DNA of 64,000 bases from Oreohelix idahoensis (GCA_024509875.1 JAMPIV010010562.1:202501-266500); one strand, 5' to 3'; counted from the first letter of the stretch, positions 43,952 through 53,708 are shown. Made by a program: numbers and translations. Notes: generated from the sequence alone by a model not told the origin.

Positions 43952-44062
43952 GGTGACCAGTCCCCTTCCTCGCAGCCATTTCCTTCACTAGCTCGAGAGC
44001 ATAACTGAGTGCCCATTTACAGCTGGTAAACTGGAGTGTTCCATAGCCAGGCTTCAATTCAA
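43952..44062 (+). repeat. SINE-like core within element D 5' LTR
   Basis: GTGACCAGTCCCCTTCCTC, then TGCCCATTTACAGCTGGT and CTGGAGTGTTCC. Repeated in the 3' LTR at 55950-56060 and related to 5553-5640 and the element B LTRs. Confidence 0.45.
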
Positions 44063-44511
44063 AAAATATGTAGTTGTGCTACCGAAGAAAGCAACCTGAT
44101 CGCTTGGTCAGTCGGACACTCACTTTATCTATTTGTGTATTAATTTTGTGTAGATGCTAAGAATGGCATCAGTATTTACATTTGTACCTAATATGGTTTG
44201 GAAATGTGATGGGGCCGAAAAGGAGACGCCCGCCCCCCTACCTGTTTTTGGGCAGATTTATCGCCCATGTATTTTAGAAGTGCGCGAAGCATGCTGAGAT
44301 GTAAATTCTTCAAGATTGATGAAGTAGAAGATATGTTATTAGGCCACAATAATGCCTTTAAATTAAGTTGTGGTGTAGAATTGTGTTATATTAAATAGCT
44401 GTAGGTTTTATTTGTGTTTTCGCTATTCCTAAAGCAATATATCGCGAGTGTTATTTAAGTAGCGCGATTACGGCGCGCGCGGACTAAGTTGAGTGTTTAG
44501 GCTTAGCAGTT

Positions 44512-44520
44512 TATATAAAG
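44512..44520 (+). promoter_or_regulatory. TATA box 1 in element E LTR
   Basis: TATATAAAG. About 100 bases downstream the transcript would carry the GTGAGT donor-like site at 44625. In the 3' LTR the same box is preserved. Confidence 0.45.
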
Positions 44521-44973
44521 CATTGGAAGGCCAGCAGCGACCTTTCAGAAGTATCAGTCCAGACAAGAGGGAACGAAACGAGGCGCGCTGTGTACCCACA
44601 CAGAAGAACACAAAGACATGACATGTGAGTTAATTTAAATTAGCGTTAGTTTTATATAATTCTGAAATTATATTCAGCACGAGTCTGTTTTAATGTTTAG
44701 TGATATAAATAGATGTGTTTCCAAAGGAAATGTCTTTTTAGGACATTATGATTTAGTCTTGAAATATAATTGAGTGAAAATAATGTCTGGATAGGTTTTA
44801 TTAGGCACGCAAAGCCTAAATCCAGATGTGAGAATTTAGTATCAAGTATTTCATCCATCAGACCGGGCAAATTTAGTAGGAGAGTGTTTTATACATGAAA
44901 CTGGACAGAAATGTTATCAGAAACTGCAATTTAGATAATATTAACTAGTTGGGAAGATGGCAACAGGGAGAGC

Positions 44974-44994
44974 CACGTGGTGATTGTATAAAAG
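44974..44994 (+). promoter_or_regulatory. E-box and TATA box 2 in element E LTR
   Basis: CACGTG at 44974-44979 lies just upstream of TATAAAAG at 44987-44994, followed by a GC-rich start region (GCGGCGCGAGGGG). Preserved in the 3' LTR (TATAAAAG at 48752-48759). A good core promoter candidate. Confidence 0.55.
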
Positions 44995-45787
44995 CGGCGC
45001 GAGGGGTCTGCGGTAACACTCTTAGTTATCACTTAATGTTACGCAGTTTTATATTGTGTGAATTGAGACGGGGGTGGGAAGCAGATAAAGATAATGTTCC
45101 CCAGTAAAGGAAAGAGAGAGTTTTCTTGGTAAATGTTACGCCATGTGGCACGTTGTGTATTTAGTCCCAGTTTGGCTTAAGTCGAGAATAATTATATTGT
45201 ATTCTTTATGTAAGAGTAATTTAGTGTATTTCACGTTTATTGATAATTCTACTGTATATTTAATGGGTTACTGTGAGGTGAGAATATGTATTTAGATTTC
45301 TGGAGAGCGCGAGGCCACTCCTTTGTTGAGACATGTGTTTCTCTGGTTGCTTCCGGCGGAGCATGGAAACGCCAATGTGACTGGTGTCCATCACAAAGCC
45401 GACAAGAAGCATTTATATGCTATGGCAGTGATTTGTTTCGGTAACGATGTGTTTCATGTGATGAGTTCCCAATCTCATCAGTGGTCGTATACGACACGCT
45501 TGTTGCCCGGCGCACCAGTCGTCACATACGACATGCTTCAGAATGCAGTAACGAATATTGAGATAGACCAGTTGTGAGGTGGTGGTTTATTCTCGTTATT
45601 GAGAGTATTTGTTGTACATACAGTTGAATATTATTTTATGTCCATTTTATGATTATTTAATTATGGTTATGTGAGGAATGGTTGTGAGAGCACGTGGGCT
45701 CACTTCAAGATATATATTTCTCTTCTCCGCTCCTGAGGGAGCATGGGGCCAACAGTGTGGTTTGCCTTCATATTAAGTATTCATATG

Positions 45788-46038
45788 CTAGGGCAGTAGT
45801 GTTTCGGTAGCAATCTGTGTTACATGGTGAGATTGCCAGCCCCACGCACAACACCTTACTAGTCTCATTGAACGACATGCATGAGGGTGTGTGTGTGATA
45901 GCTGAGAGTGTGCCCTTGCAGTAGTGGTTTCGGTAGCAATCTGTGTTACATGGTGAGGTTGCCAGCCTCATGCACAACACCATACTAGTCGCACTGGACG
46001 ACACGCATGAGGGTGTGCGTGTGTGATAGTTGAGGGTG
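45788..46038 (+). repeat. Direct repeat (about 125 bp x 2) within element E LTR
   Basis: Two copies share CGGTAGCAATCTGTGTTACA, TGGTGAG.TTGCCAGCC, ACTAGTC and GCATGAGGGTGTG. The same pair is at 49553-49803 in the 3' LTR. A weaker third copy may begin at 45414. Confidence 0.75.
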
Positions 46039-46443
46039 TCAGGTGGCGCGGAAGGATGAGAGTATCATTATTTAACTATGATTTTAACTATTCTGTGCTT
46101 TGTTTGCTTCTTCAGATTAGCATCGGGCACTGTTGGGTGTTTTGTTTTGTTTTGTAGTTTTGTTTTGTTATGTTCGCTAGTTTATTTGTTTAATGTTTGC
46201 TTTGTCACTGAATGGGTTATAAAAATAAATATAGCCCCTGCCTCTAGAATCAAGAGTTTTATTGTTGTTCGGGTCGGTGCGAGTGTGACAAGAGAGTGAT
46301 CACGCCAACAATATAATCATCATCATCATCTCGCCCACCCTACCACAATTGGCGTCGTCGGCAGGATCAGATAGACAGTGACACTGAGCAAACAGCAAAC
46401 GAACAAATATAGTAAACACCCAGCAGTGCATTCCTGCAGCAAG

Positions 46444-47931
46444 ATGGCTAATGCGCATATGAAGATATTGTACGTGAAGGAGCCAGAGATAAGGTTATTT
46501 AGTGGAGAGGGGAGACCCACTTGGCAAGAGTTTGTGGAGGATGTGGAAGCCGCGTGGAAGGTGGCGCCTTTTTGTGCAGAAGACAAGTTAGACAGGATAT
46601 GGAACAACGTTACAAAATGGGTATCTAGAAAATTACGGATACATGGCGGAGCCAAGGCCAGCCCTGAGCAGTTACTGGAAATTGTTAAAAAAGCCTACAG
46701 CGAGCAACCACAAGTCAGTGAGGTGAACAGGAATTTCCCTTGGGAATATGCTGTTTATGGTGAAAGTAAAAAGCCTGAGACACTGGTCCAGATAGCAAGT
46801 GCAGAAGTTAAGAAGGAGGAGGAGGCACTGAGAGCAGAATTATCCTTCCTAAAGTCCCAGATAGCACAGATGTCAGAGTCCAGTTCGCCAGCACAAGAGG
46901 AGGTGCAGAGAAAGAGAGCACCATGCCAGCCGCGGAAACAGCCAAAGCACGACGAGGAGGTGCATGTTCTGGTATGTGAGAGTCAAGCTGTTGTTAACGA
47001 AAGCTGTGAGCTGACAATACCGACCAGTGCAGCTGCACCGACAAGGCGAAAAGGAGTTTGCAAGTGGTACAGTGTCCGCAGGGGATGGGGATTCATCACG
47101 CCAGATGATGGAGGTATTGATGTATTCGTACATCAGACCAAGTTCTACAGAAAGGGATTCTGGAGTCTGGCGAAGAATGAACGAGTCGAATTTGACAGCA
47201 AACCATCGGTCCAGGGCATGAAAGCAGTCATTGTATGCGGCATTGGCGGCCAAGAGTGTAAGGGCAGCAGGAAGCGACCCATGGCACAGAGGAAGCCCAG
47301 AAAGATAAGATGCTACAATTGTGGAGACCTGTCAGACCACATGGCAGCCAAGTGCCCTCAAGGCCCGCTTCCGAAGAGATGTTTTGGATGCAAATCCCCA
47401 GAACATTTGATAGCTGCCTGTCCCTCAAAGAGCTCTTTCCCGAGACGTGCTACCACAACCAGGTTTCCTTCCGGGCGCAAGCCAAGAGATGACCACGACA
47501 ACTGTCACACTAAGGGCGCCGAGAAAATTGGTCGTCGTGCAGGGGAGGAAACCCGTCCTAAACAGATAGGAGGGAGTGCGCATCAAGGTTCAGAGGAGGA
47601 GACACATCAAAAGCAGACTGTGGGGAATGTAAGCCACCGTCCACACAAGATGAGTGGAAAGCACGTCAGGAGCAATCCCCCTACAGATTCGACAGCTACA
47701 AGCGCTGACAGGCAGATGTCACGGGCAGACAGCGACGCGGCACCGGTGAGCGAGTCTTCAAGACCACAGCGGCAGACAGCCCGACAACGTACAACTGGAG
47801 ACATGACGACCAAGAGTGTCTCCAGCCGAGTTGTACCGAATACAGAATCTGAGCCCAAAGCATCGCCGCTCAGAAAGAGTCCTGCGCAGCATCAACGATC
47901 TGAGAGGTTACAAGTGAAGCGCCGGAGGTAG
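46444..47931 (+). CDS. Gag-like protein fused to LIN28-type cold-shock domain and two CCHC knuckles
   Basis: 495 codons, intact. The first ATG (46444) is in good context (AAGATGG); the frame is open back to a GTG at 46378. Residues 1-130 look like a reduced Gag capsid (PEIRLFSGEGRPTWQEFVED, then DKLDRIWNN and SPEQLLEIVKKAY), followed by a Lys/Glu-rich helix. Residues 203-270 are a cold-shock domain with CKWYSVRRGWGFITP and DVFVHQTKF. Two knuckles follow: C290, C293, H299, C304 (CX2CX5HX4C) and C313, C316, H321, C326 (CX2CX4HX4C). In animals this domain pair is the signature of LIN28, which binds let-7 precursors and other RNAs. CKWY, VFVHQ, CYNCG and the spacing resemble LIN28 more than a generic Gag nucleocapsid. 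The tail (330-495) is basic, Ser/Thr-rich and likely disordered. No pol follows: the stop is 39 bases before the 3' LTR. Base composition is richer in GC than its surroundings. RNA-binding function is inferred. Confidence 0.88.
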   Translation: MANAHMKILYVKEPEIRLFSGEGRPTWQEFVEDVEAAWKVAPFCAEDKLDRIWNNVTKWVSRKLRIHGGAKASPEQLLEIVKKAYSEQPQVSEVNRNFPWEYAVYGESKKPETLVQIASAEVKKEEEALRAELSFLKSQIAQMSESSSPAQEEVQRKRAPCQPRKQPKHDEEVHVLVCESQAVVNESCELTIPTSAAAPTRRKGVCKWYSVRRGWGFITPDDGGIDVFVHQTKFYRKGFWSLAKNERVEFDSKPSVQGMKAVIVCGIGGQECKGSRKRPMAQRKPRKIRCYNCGDLSDHMAAKCPQGPLPKRCFGCKSPEHLIAACPSKSSFPRRATTTRFPSGRKPRDDHDNCHTKGAEKIGRRAGEETRPKQIGGSAHQGSEEETHQKQTVGNVSHRPHKMSGKHVRSNPPTDSTATSADRQMSRADSDAAPVSESSRPQRQTARQRTTGDMTTKSVSSRVVPNTESEPKASPLRKSPAQHQRSERLQVKRRR

Positions 47932-47970
47932 TGATGTCGTCGGGACGACAACAAAATCAGGAGGGAGATG
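47932..47970 (+). other. Element E polypurine tract region
   Basis: CAGGAGGGAGATG lies directly before the 3' LTR. Two GGAG tetramers (47960-47963, 47964-47967) lie here and a third just inside the LTR (47988-47991). Confidence 0.7.
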
Positions 47971-50121
47971 TGTGATGGGGCCGAAAAGGAGACGCCCGCC
48001 CCCTAACTGTTTTTGGGCAGATTTATCGCCCATGTATTTTAGAAGTGCGCGAAGCATGCTGAGATGTAAATTCTTCAAGATTGATGAAGTAGAAGATATG
48101 TTATTAGGCCACAATAATGCCTTTAAATTAAGTTGGGGTGTAGAATTGTGTTATATTAAATAGCTGTAGGTTTTATTTGTGTTTTCGCTATTCCTAAAGC
48201 AATATATCGCGAGTGTTATTTAAGTAGCGCTATTACGGCGCGCGCGGACTAAGTTGAGGGTTTAGGCTTAGCAGTCTATATAAAGCATAGGAAGGCCAGC
48301 AGCGACCTTTCAGAAGTATCAGTCCAGACAAGAGGGAACGAAACGAGGCGCGCTGTGTACCCACACAGAAGAACACAAAGACATGACATGTGAGTTAATT
48401 TAAATTAGCGTTAGTTTTGTATAATTCTGAAATTATATTCAGCACGAGTCTGTTTTAATGTTTAGTGATATAGATAGATGTGTTTCCAAAGGAAATGTCT
48501 TTTTGGGACATTATGATTTAGTCTTGAAATATAATTGAGTGAAAATAATGTCTGGATAGGTTTTATTAGGCACGCAAAGCCTAAATCCAGATGTGAGAAT
48601 TTAGTATCAAGTATTTCATCCATCAGACCGGGCAAATTTAGTAGGAGAGTGTTTTATACATGAAACTGGACAGAAATGTTATCAGAAACTGCAATTTAGA
48701 TAATATTAACTAGTTGGGAAGATGGCAACAGGGAGAGCCACGTGGTGATTGTATAAAAGCGGCGCGAGGGGTCTGCGGTAACACTCTTAGTTATCACTTA
48801 ATGTTACGCAGTTTTATATTGTGTGAATTGAGACGGGGGTGGGAAGCAGATAAAGATAATGTTCCCCAGTAAAGGAAAGAGAGAGTTTTCTTGGTAAATG
48901 TTACGCCATGTGGCACGTTGTGTATTTAGTCCCAGTTTGGCTTAAGTCGAGAATAATTATATTGTAATCTTTATGTAAGAGTAATTTAGTGTATTTCACG
49001 TTTATTGATAATTCTACTGTATATTTAATGGGTTACTGTGAGGTGAGAATATGTATTTAGATTTCTGGAGAGCGCGAGGCCACTCCTTTGTTGAGACATG
49101 AGTTTCTCTGGTTGCTCCCGGCGGAGCATGGAAACACCAATGTGACTGGTGTCCATCACAAAGCCGACAAGAAGCATTTATATGCTATGGCAGTGATTTG
49201 TTTCGGTAACGATGTGTTTCATGTGATGAGTTCCCAATCTCATCAGGGGTCGTATACGACACGCTTGTTGCCCGGCGCACCAGTCGTCACATACGACATG
49301 CTTCAGAATGCAGTAACGAATATTGAGATAGACCAGTTGTGAGGTGGTGGTTTATTCTCGTTATTGAGAGTATTTGTTGTACATACAGTTGAATATTATT
49401 TTATGTCCATTTTATGATTATTTAATTATGGTTATGTGAGGAATGGTTGTGAGAGCACGTGGGCTCACTTCAAGATATATATTTCTCTTCTCCGCTCCTG
49501 AGGGAGCATGGGGCCAACAGTGTGGTTTGCCTTCATATTAAGTATTCATATGCTAGGGCAGTAGTGTTTCGGTAGCAATCTGTGTTACATGGTGAGATTG
49601 CCAGCCCCACGCAGAACACCTTACTAGTCTCATTGAACGACATGCATGAGTGTGTGTGTGTGATAGCTGAGAGTGTGCCCTTGCAGTAGTGGTTTCGGTA
49701 GCAATCTGTGTTACATGGTGAGGTTGCCAGCCTCATGCACAACATCATACTAGTCGCACTGGACGACACGCATGAGTGTGTGCGTGTGTGATAGTTGAGG
49801 GTGTCAGGTGGCGTGGAAGGATGAGAGTATCATTATTTAACTATGATTTTAACTATTCTGTGCTTTGTTTGCTTCTTCAGATTAGCATCGGGCACTGTTG
49901 GGTGTTTTGTTTTGTTTTGTTTTGTTTTGTAGTTTTGTTTTGTTATGTTCGCTAGTTTATTTGTTTAATGTTTGCTTTGTCACTGAATGGGTTATAAAAA
50001 TAAATATAGCCCCTGCCTCTAGAATCAAGAGTTTTATTGTTGTTCGGGTCGGTGCGAGTGTGACAAGAGAGTGATCACACATCACAATATCATCATCATC
50101 ATCATCTCCCACCCTACCACA
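47971..50121 (+). repeat. Element E 3' LTR (2151 bp)
   Basis: Matches 44205-46347 at about 99%. Differences include a longer TTTTG run (about 49908-49930) and a changed end of U5. Ends CCACA, then target-site copy GAAA. Confidence 0.95.
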
Positions 50122-50770
50122 GAAAGATCAAGTTATAAACAATTAAAAGATGTCACTTACTATGAATGTATAACTGTGACATCTGATGACTGACTGGTCT
50201 TACATCTGTGCTAGTCAGTTACAAGTCTAGCCAGATACTAGCCAAGGCTGATACGATGTTTTAGGTTCCATGAAATAACTCAAACCAGACCGTCAAGTGT
50301 CAGAAGCTTGTGTTGTTCACCAGAGGCTATCCCACAAAAGTGCAGGACCCCAACGAGTGAACCACAGCTGGTCATTGATATTCCTATAGCTGGGTCTAAC
50401 AAGTCTGATATCTAAAAAGGACAGTTTAGTGTCAGCATTGTCAAGTTGAAAAAATAAATGTCATTTGAGACACTGACCACCCATATATGAACCAACAGCC
50501 AATAGTTGTGATATGAAAACAGTATTCAAACCAATAAAGAGTTCAGTCAAATGATGACAGTAATGTGTAAAGTCAGAGGACTAAAAGAACAGTGATACAG
50601 TAAAAGTGATTCCAGTTTTCATTAACTTTATTGTTCAAGATCCTGAAGTCTAAAAAGACAATACTACTTATTAACATTGCTGAGTGACGGTTTCTAGTAA
50701 ATACATTTTCTACAAGGACAGACAATCCTATCAAAACATTAGTTTAGAAATAATATAAATTGTGTGAATA

Positions 50771-50862
<92 letters not shown>

Positions 50863-51225
50863 GCTTATTTCCATATAGCAGAAATAGAAGATCAGTGTAT
50901 ATATTAAAAGATTTTAATTGTACCTGAGGACTTATTCACTTTTTATACTTGTGTTTAAAGGGAATGTTCATTTTATTTATCCCCTAGACCTTAAGTAATC
51001 ATAAGATAGTCACAGGGAGGAGACACCTTAAATCCTGGTTTTGCTTCTTACCAACTGGGCCAAGATTTTCACAGTCTGACTATTTCTATGATATCAATAC
51101 ACCAGTGCTTATTTCTAAGACTGGGGTATTACTTGTAAGACCAGAACTCTTTACTGGCACATAGATAGCCATCTGCCAATCCTATTCTTACATAAATAAA
51201 TAATTTTAAATAACGTTCCGCTACA
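50122..51225 (+). repeat. Element D 5' LTR, right part
   Basis: Continuation of 42925-44204 after element E; matches 56198-57442. Contains a (TA)n microsatellite at 50774-50859. Confidence 0.9.
50774..50859. repeat. (TA)n microsatellite
   Basis: About 43 TA units within the element D 5' LTR; a counterpart lies in the 3' LTR at 56964-57052. Confidence 0.95.
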
Positions 51226-51493
51226 GTGGGATCTCGTCCGCGGGATATATTAGATATTCCAGAGCCAACTTTCTATTTCTGCTGTGTAGAAATTTTTTGT
51301 TGTTACATTTTTTGGAAAGAGTTAACAAAGTAGGAAATAATTTTTTTTTAGGAGTACCATTGAGTACAGAAAAAGAAAGCTGTTTCATATATGGTGAATT
51401 CAGTTTAATTAACTTTAATTTTAATTAAGTTAATTATATTGTAGTAATTTAGTTTGAATAAAACAGCTTACCCTACTAGACTACAGATACATC

Positions 51494-51938
51494 ATGGCTG
51501 ACTTGGTCAAATTTAGGTCTGCTACACTGCAGGTGGGAAAAGAGCTTGGCATGAGTGGTGATGCTCTGGTCCAGTATGTCACGACGGAATGTGAAAAGTA
51601 TATGGACAGAGAAGAAAAGAAAATGGAAGCAGAAAGAGCCCAGAAATTTAGAAGCAGAGAGAGAAGCCAAGAAATTAGAAGTAGAAGCAGAGAGAGAAGC
51701 CAAGAAATTGGAAGCAGAGAAAGAAGCCAAGAAATTGGAAGCAGAGAGAGAAGCCTAGAAATTAGAAGCTGCGAGAGAAGAAAGGAGGTTACAAGTAGAG
51801 GCTGAGAGAGAAGAAAGGAGGTTACAAGCAGAGAGAGACCATGAGCTGAAAATGAGACAGTTGGAACTTGAATTTTAGGCTGGGTCTAGCACCCATGGTA
51901 ATAGCTCACCTCATTCTGAGAACAGCTCTTTTCAGAAC
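51494..51938 (+). pseudogene. Element D Gag N-terminus, broken
   Basis: Begins MADLVKFRSATLQVGKELG, similar to Gag starts of A-C, then an EAEREAKKLEAE-type coiled coil. The coil is readable only in a second frame from about 51640, so there is a one-base shift. In that frame TAG (about 51757) and TAG (about 51876) interrupt it. The frame then joins the ORF at 51939. Confidence 0.75.
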
Positions 51939-53708
51939 ATGGCAAATGGAGCCATGAGTTTCCACCTAGATCCATTTATTAAAAAGGAGGATGTAATTGA
52001 GTCGTACCTGGATAGGTATGAAAGGCTAGCCACAGCAACCATGACACTTCCTATAGCTAGGATCAATGTGAAATCTCGCTACGTAGAAGGAGCGATAACA
52101 GCCGCAGTGATAGATGACCCTATATACCCGCTGATATTGGGGTGTAGGTATGTATTTTTGGGTGACCCAATAAAACCTGTTGTCATGGCAGCAGTCCAGA
52201 CCAGGTCGAGCACCAAAAAAGAGGAGGAACCTCCTAACAATACTCAGCCAGAGCAGATGAAAAAGTCTCAAACAGAAGATGACACTTTGAAGCCTTGTTT
52301 TGTCAAATTGCCAAAGGCCCATAACCCTCCAGAGAAAGGAGACTTGTATATGAAAAATGGACTACTGTATAGAAAAGCTGGTACAGAATCTCGAGGACAT
52401 GGACAGCTGGTAGTACCAAAGTCATACAGGGAGAAAGTTATGGAGCTCGCACATGCTATTCCATTTAGTGGACACATGGGAATTGGTGCCACAAGTCAAC
52501 GGATAGCTTGTCACTATTACTGGCCAGGTATCACGAAAGATATCAAACGATATGTGAAATCTTGTCCAGAGTGTCAACGTGTAGCCCCCAAGCATGGGAC
52601 TGCACCAGCAACTCTAGGAGAAATGCCAATCATGGGTACTCCATTCGAGAGAGTTGAAGTGGATATTGTTGGACCCCTCACTAGGACTAAGAGAAGGAAT
52701 AGTTGTATCTTAACTCTAGTTGATACATGCTCTATGTGGGAAGAGGCCGTAGCCATGGCATCTATAGATTCTAAGCATGTGGCAGAGGCATTGTTGACCA
52801 TATTCACCCGGTTAGGCTTCCCACATCAAATATTGACGGACAATGGTTCCCAGTTCAAGGGAAAGCTAACCCAAGAAATGTTCAGGATTTTTCAAGCCAG
52901 ATATTATCATTGCTCTTCTTATCACCCACAAGGAAATGGTCAAGTCGAGCGGTTCAATGGTACGCTCATTTCTATTCTCAGGAAGCTGGCAAGTGAAAAA
53001 CCTGAAACATGGGATGTATACTTACCAGCTGCTTTATTCGCATACCGGGAAGTCCCACACAATTCCACAGGAATGGCACCGGCCACATTGTTGTTTGGTC
53101 GGCCTATAAAAGGTCCACCGGAAGCATTACTGCGGACTTGGACAGATGAGAAGGCAGAGGAAGGTGTCACCTCATCAATTCAGTATGTAAATGAGTTGAC
53201 CACTCGACTGAAAATGGGCTGGAAATTGGCTAATGACAATCTTCGCAGAGCCAGAAAGAAACATACTGAATACTATAACAAGAAAGCAAAGGATAGGGAA
53301 CTTGCTGTTGGAGAAAAAGTGCTTCTTCTATTGCCCAGCAGTAACAACAAACTGCAGATTGGTTGGCAGGGTCCATATAAAGTGCTAGAGAAGTTATCTA
53401 GGACTAATTACAAAATTGACAAGAAGGGCAAAGAAAAAGTGTATCATGTCAATCTGTTAAAGAAATATTATGACAGGACATCAACTGAGGTAGCCCACAT
53501 GATGACTCTGGCCATCGCAACTGAAATGATGCATGAACCACTAACCGCAATAGAGTATCCATTGAGACCGACTGAGGCATGTGAACAAGTCAAAATTAGT
53601 ACTCAGTTAACTCAGGAACAGAGGGAGCAAGTTAAAGAGGTTTTAACAACACATGCAGATGTGCTAACAGATAAACCGGCCGGGGTGCACCAACTTATTG
53701 AAATATGA
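51939..53708 (+). CDS. Element D integrase, joined in frame to Gag and protease remnants
   Basis: 589 codons. A short Gag piece (VIESYLDRYERLA) is followed at once by the end of a protease (NVKSRYVEGAITAAVIDDP then LILGC). Most of capsid, the zinc region and the protease active site are therefore lost by an in-frame deletion near 52040. Integrase is complete: zinc region GHMGIG and CPECQR, core EVDIVGPL, LTDNGSQF, GNGQVERFNG, and GPY/F module WQGPYKVLEKL. Without protease and capsid the element is non-autonomous. The frame ends at 53708 by a frameshift just before RT. Confidence 0.9.
   Translation: MANGAMSFHLDPFIKKEDVIESYLDRYERLATATMTLPIARINVKSRYVEGAITAAVIDDPIYPLILGCRYVFLGDPIKPVVMAAVQTRSSTKKEEEPPNNTQPEQMKKSQTEDDTLKPCFVKLPKAHNPPEKGDLYMKNGLLYRKAGTESRGHGQLVVPKSYREKVMELAHAIPFSGHMGIGATSQRIACHYYWPGITKDIKRYVKSCPECQRVAPKHGTAPATLGEMPIMGTPFERVEVDIVGPLTRTKRRNSCILTLVDTCSMWEEAVAMASIDSKHVAEALLTIFTRLGFPHQILTDNGSQFKGKLTQEMFRIFQARYYHCSSYHPQGNGQVERFNGTLISILRKLASEKPETWDVYLPAALFAYREVPHNSTGMAPATLLFGRPIKGPPEALLRTWTDEKAEEGVTSSIQYVNELTTRLKMGWKLANDNLRRARKKHTEYYNKKAKDRELAVGEKVLLLLPSSNNKLQIGWQGPYKVLEKLSRTNYKIDKKGKEKVYHVNLLKKYYDRTSTEVAHMMTLAIATEMMHEPLTAIEYPLRPTEACEQVKISTQLTQEQREQVKEVLTTHADVLTDKPAGVHQLIEI

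Larger units (their letters stand above)
42925..44204 (+). repeat. Element D 5' LTR, left part
   Basis: Matches 55113-56201. It carries a promoter-like TATAAAAGG at 43480-43488 within a segment (about 43362-43567) absent from the 3' LTR, and a SINE-like core at 43952-44062. It ends at the insertion point of element E (target site GAAA 44201-44204). Confidence 0.92.
44625..46115 (+). other. Candidate intron in element E leader
   Basis: GTGAGT at 44625-44630 follows GACAT. TGTTTGCTTCTTCAG ends at 46115. Splicing would remove most of the LTR-derived leader and join promoter-1 transcripts to a site 329 bases before the ORF ATG. This rests on consensus signals only. Confidence 0.35.
44205..46347 (+). 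repeat. Element E 5' LTR (2143 bp)
   Basis: Long LTR with two TATA boxes (44512-44520 and 44987-44994) and AATAAA at 46224-46229. A candidate intron runs from GTGAGT (44625) to a pyrimidine-rich TTCAG (46115). It has an internal direct repeat of about 125 bp (45788-46038). The 84-codon frame at 45323-45577 recurs in the other LTR and is not a convincing protein. Confidence 0.95.
44205..50121 (+). mobile_element. Element E: non-autonomous LTR retrotransposon carrying a Gag/LIN28-like ORF
   Basis: LTRs 44205-46347 and 47971-50121 enclose an internal region of only 1623 bp. Target-site duplication GAAA (44201-44204, 50122-50125). LTR ends TGTGATGGGG and CCCTACCACA are partial inverted repeats. 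A TGGCGTCGTCGGCAGG stretch at 46349 is a probable primer-binding site, and GGAGGGAGATG just before 47971 a polypurine tract. The single ORF has no protease, integrase or RT. LTRs differ by roughly 25 substitutions and a few short indels (about 1%), so insertion is fairly recent. It sits in the 5' LTR of element D, splitting sequence that is contiguous at 56198-56202. Confidence 0.95.

Noticed and set aside
45323..45577. 84-codon frame in the element E LTR (also 49088-49342) as a gene
   Set aside because: Two copies exist only because the LTR is duplicated; no recognisable domain, and it overlaps the candidate leader intron.
46378..46443. Start of the element E ORF at 46378
   Set aside because: That start is a GTG; the first ATG (46444) is in better context and begins the Gag-like region.
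46444..47931. Cellular LIN28 gene lying by chance between two LTRs
   Set aside because: The internal region has only a primer-binding-site-like stretch, this ORF and a polypurine tract in the right positions, a Gag-like N-terminus is fused in frame, and the whole unit has a target-site duplication.
51555..51758. Separate 67-codon protein
   Set aside because: It is the shifted continuation of the element D Gag coiled coil.
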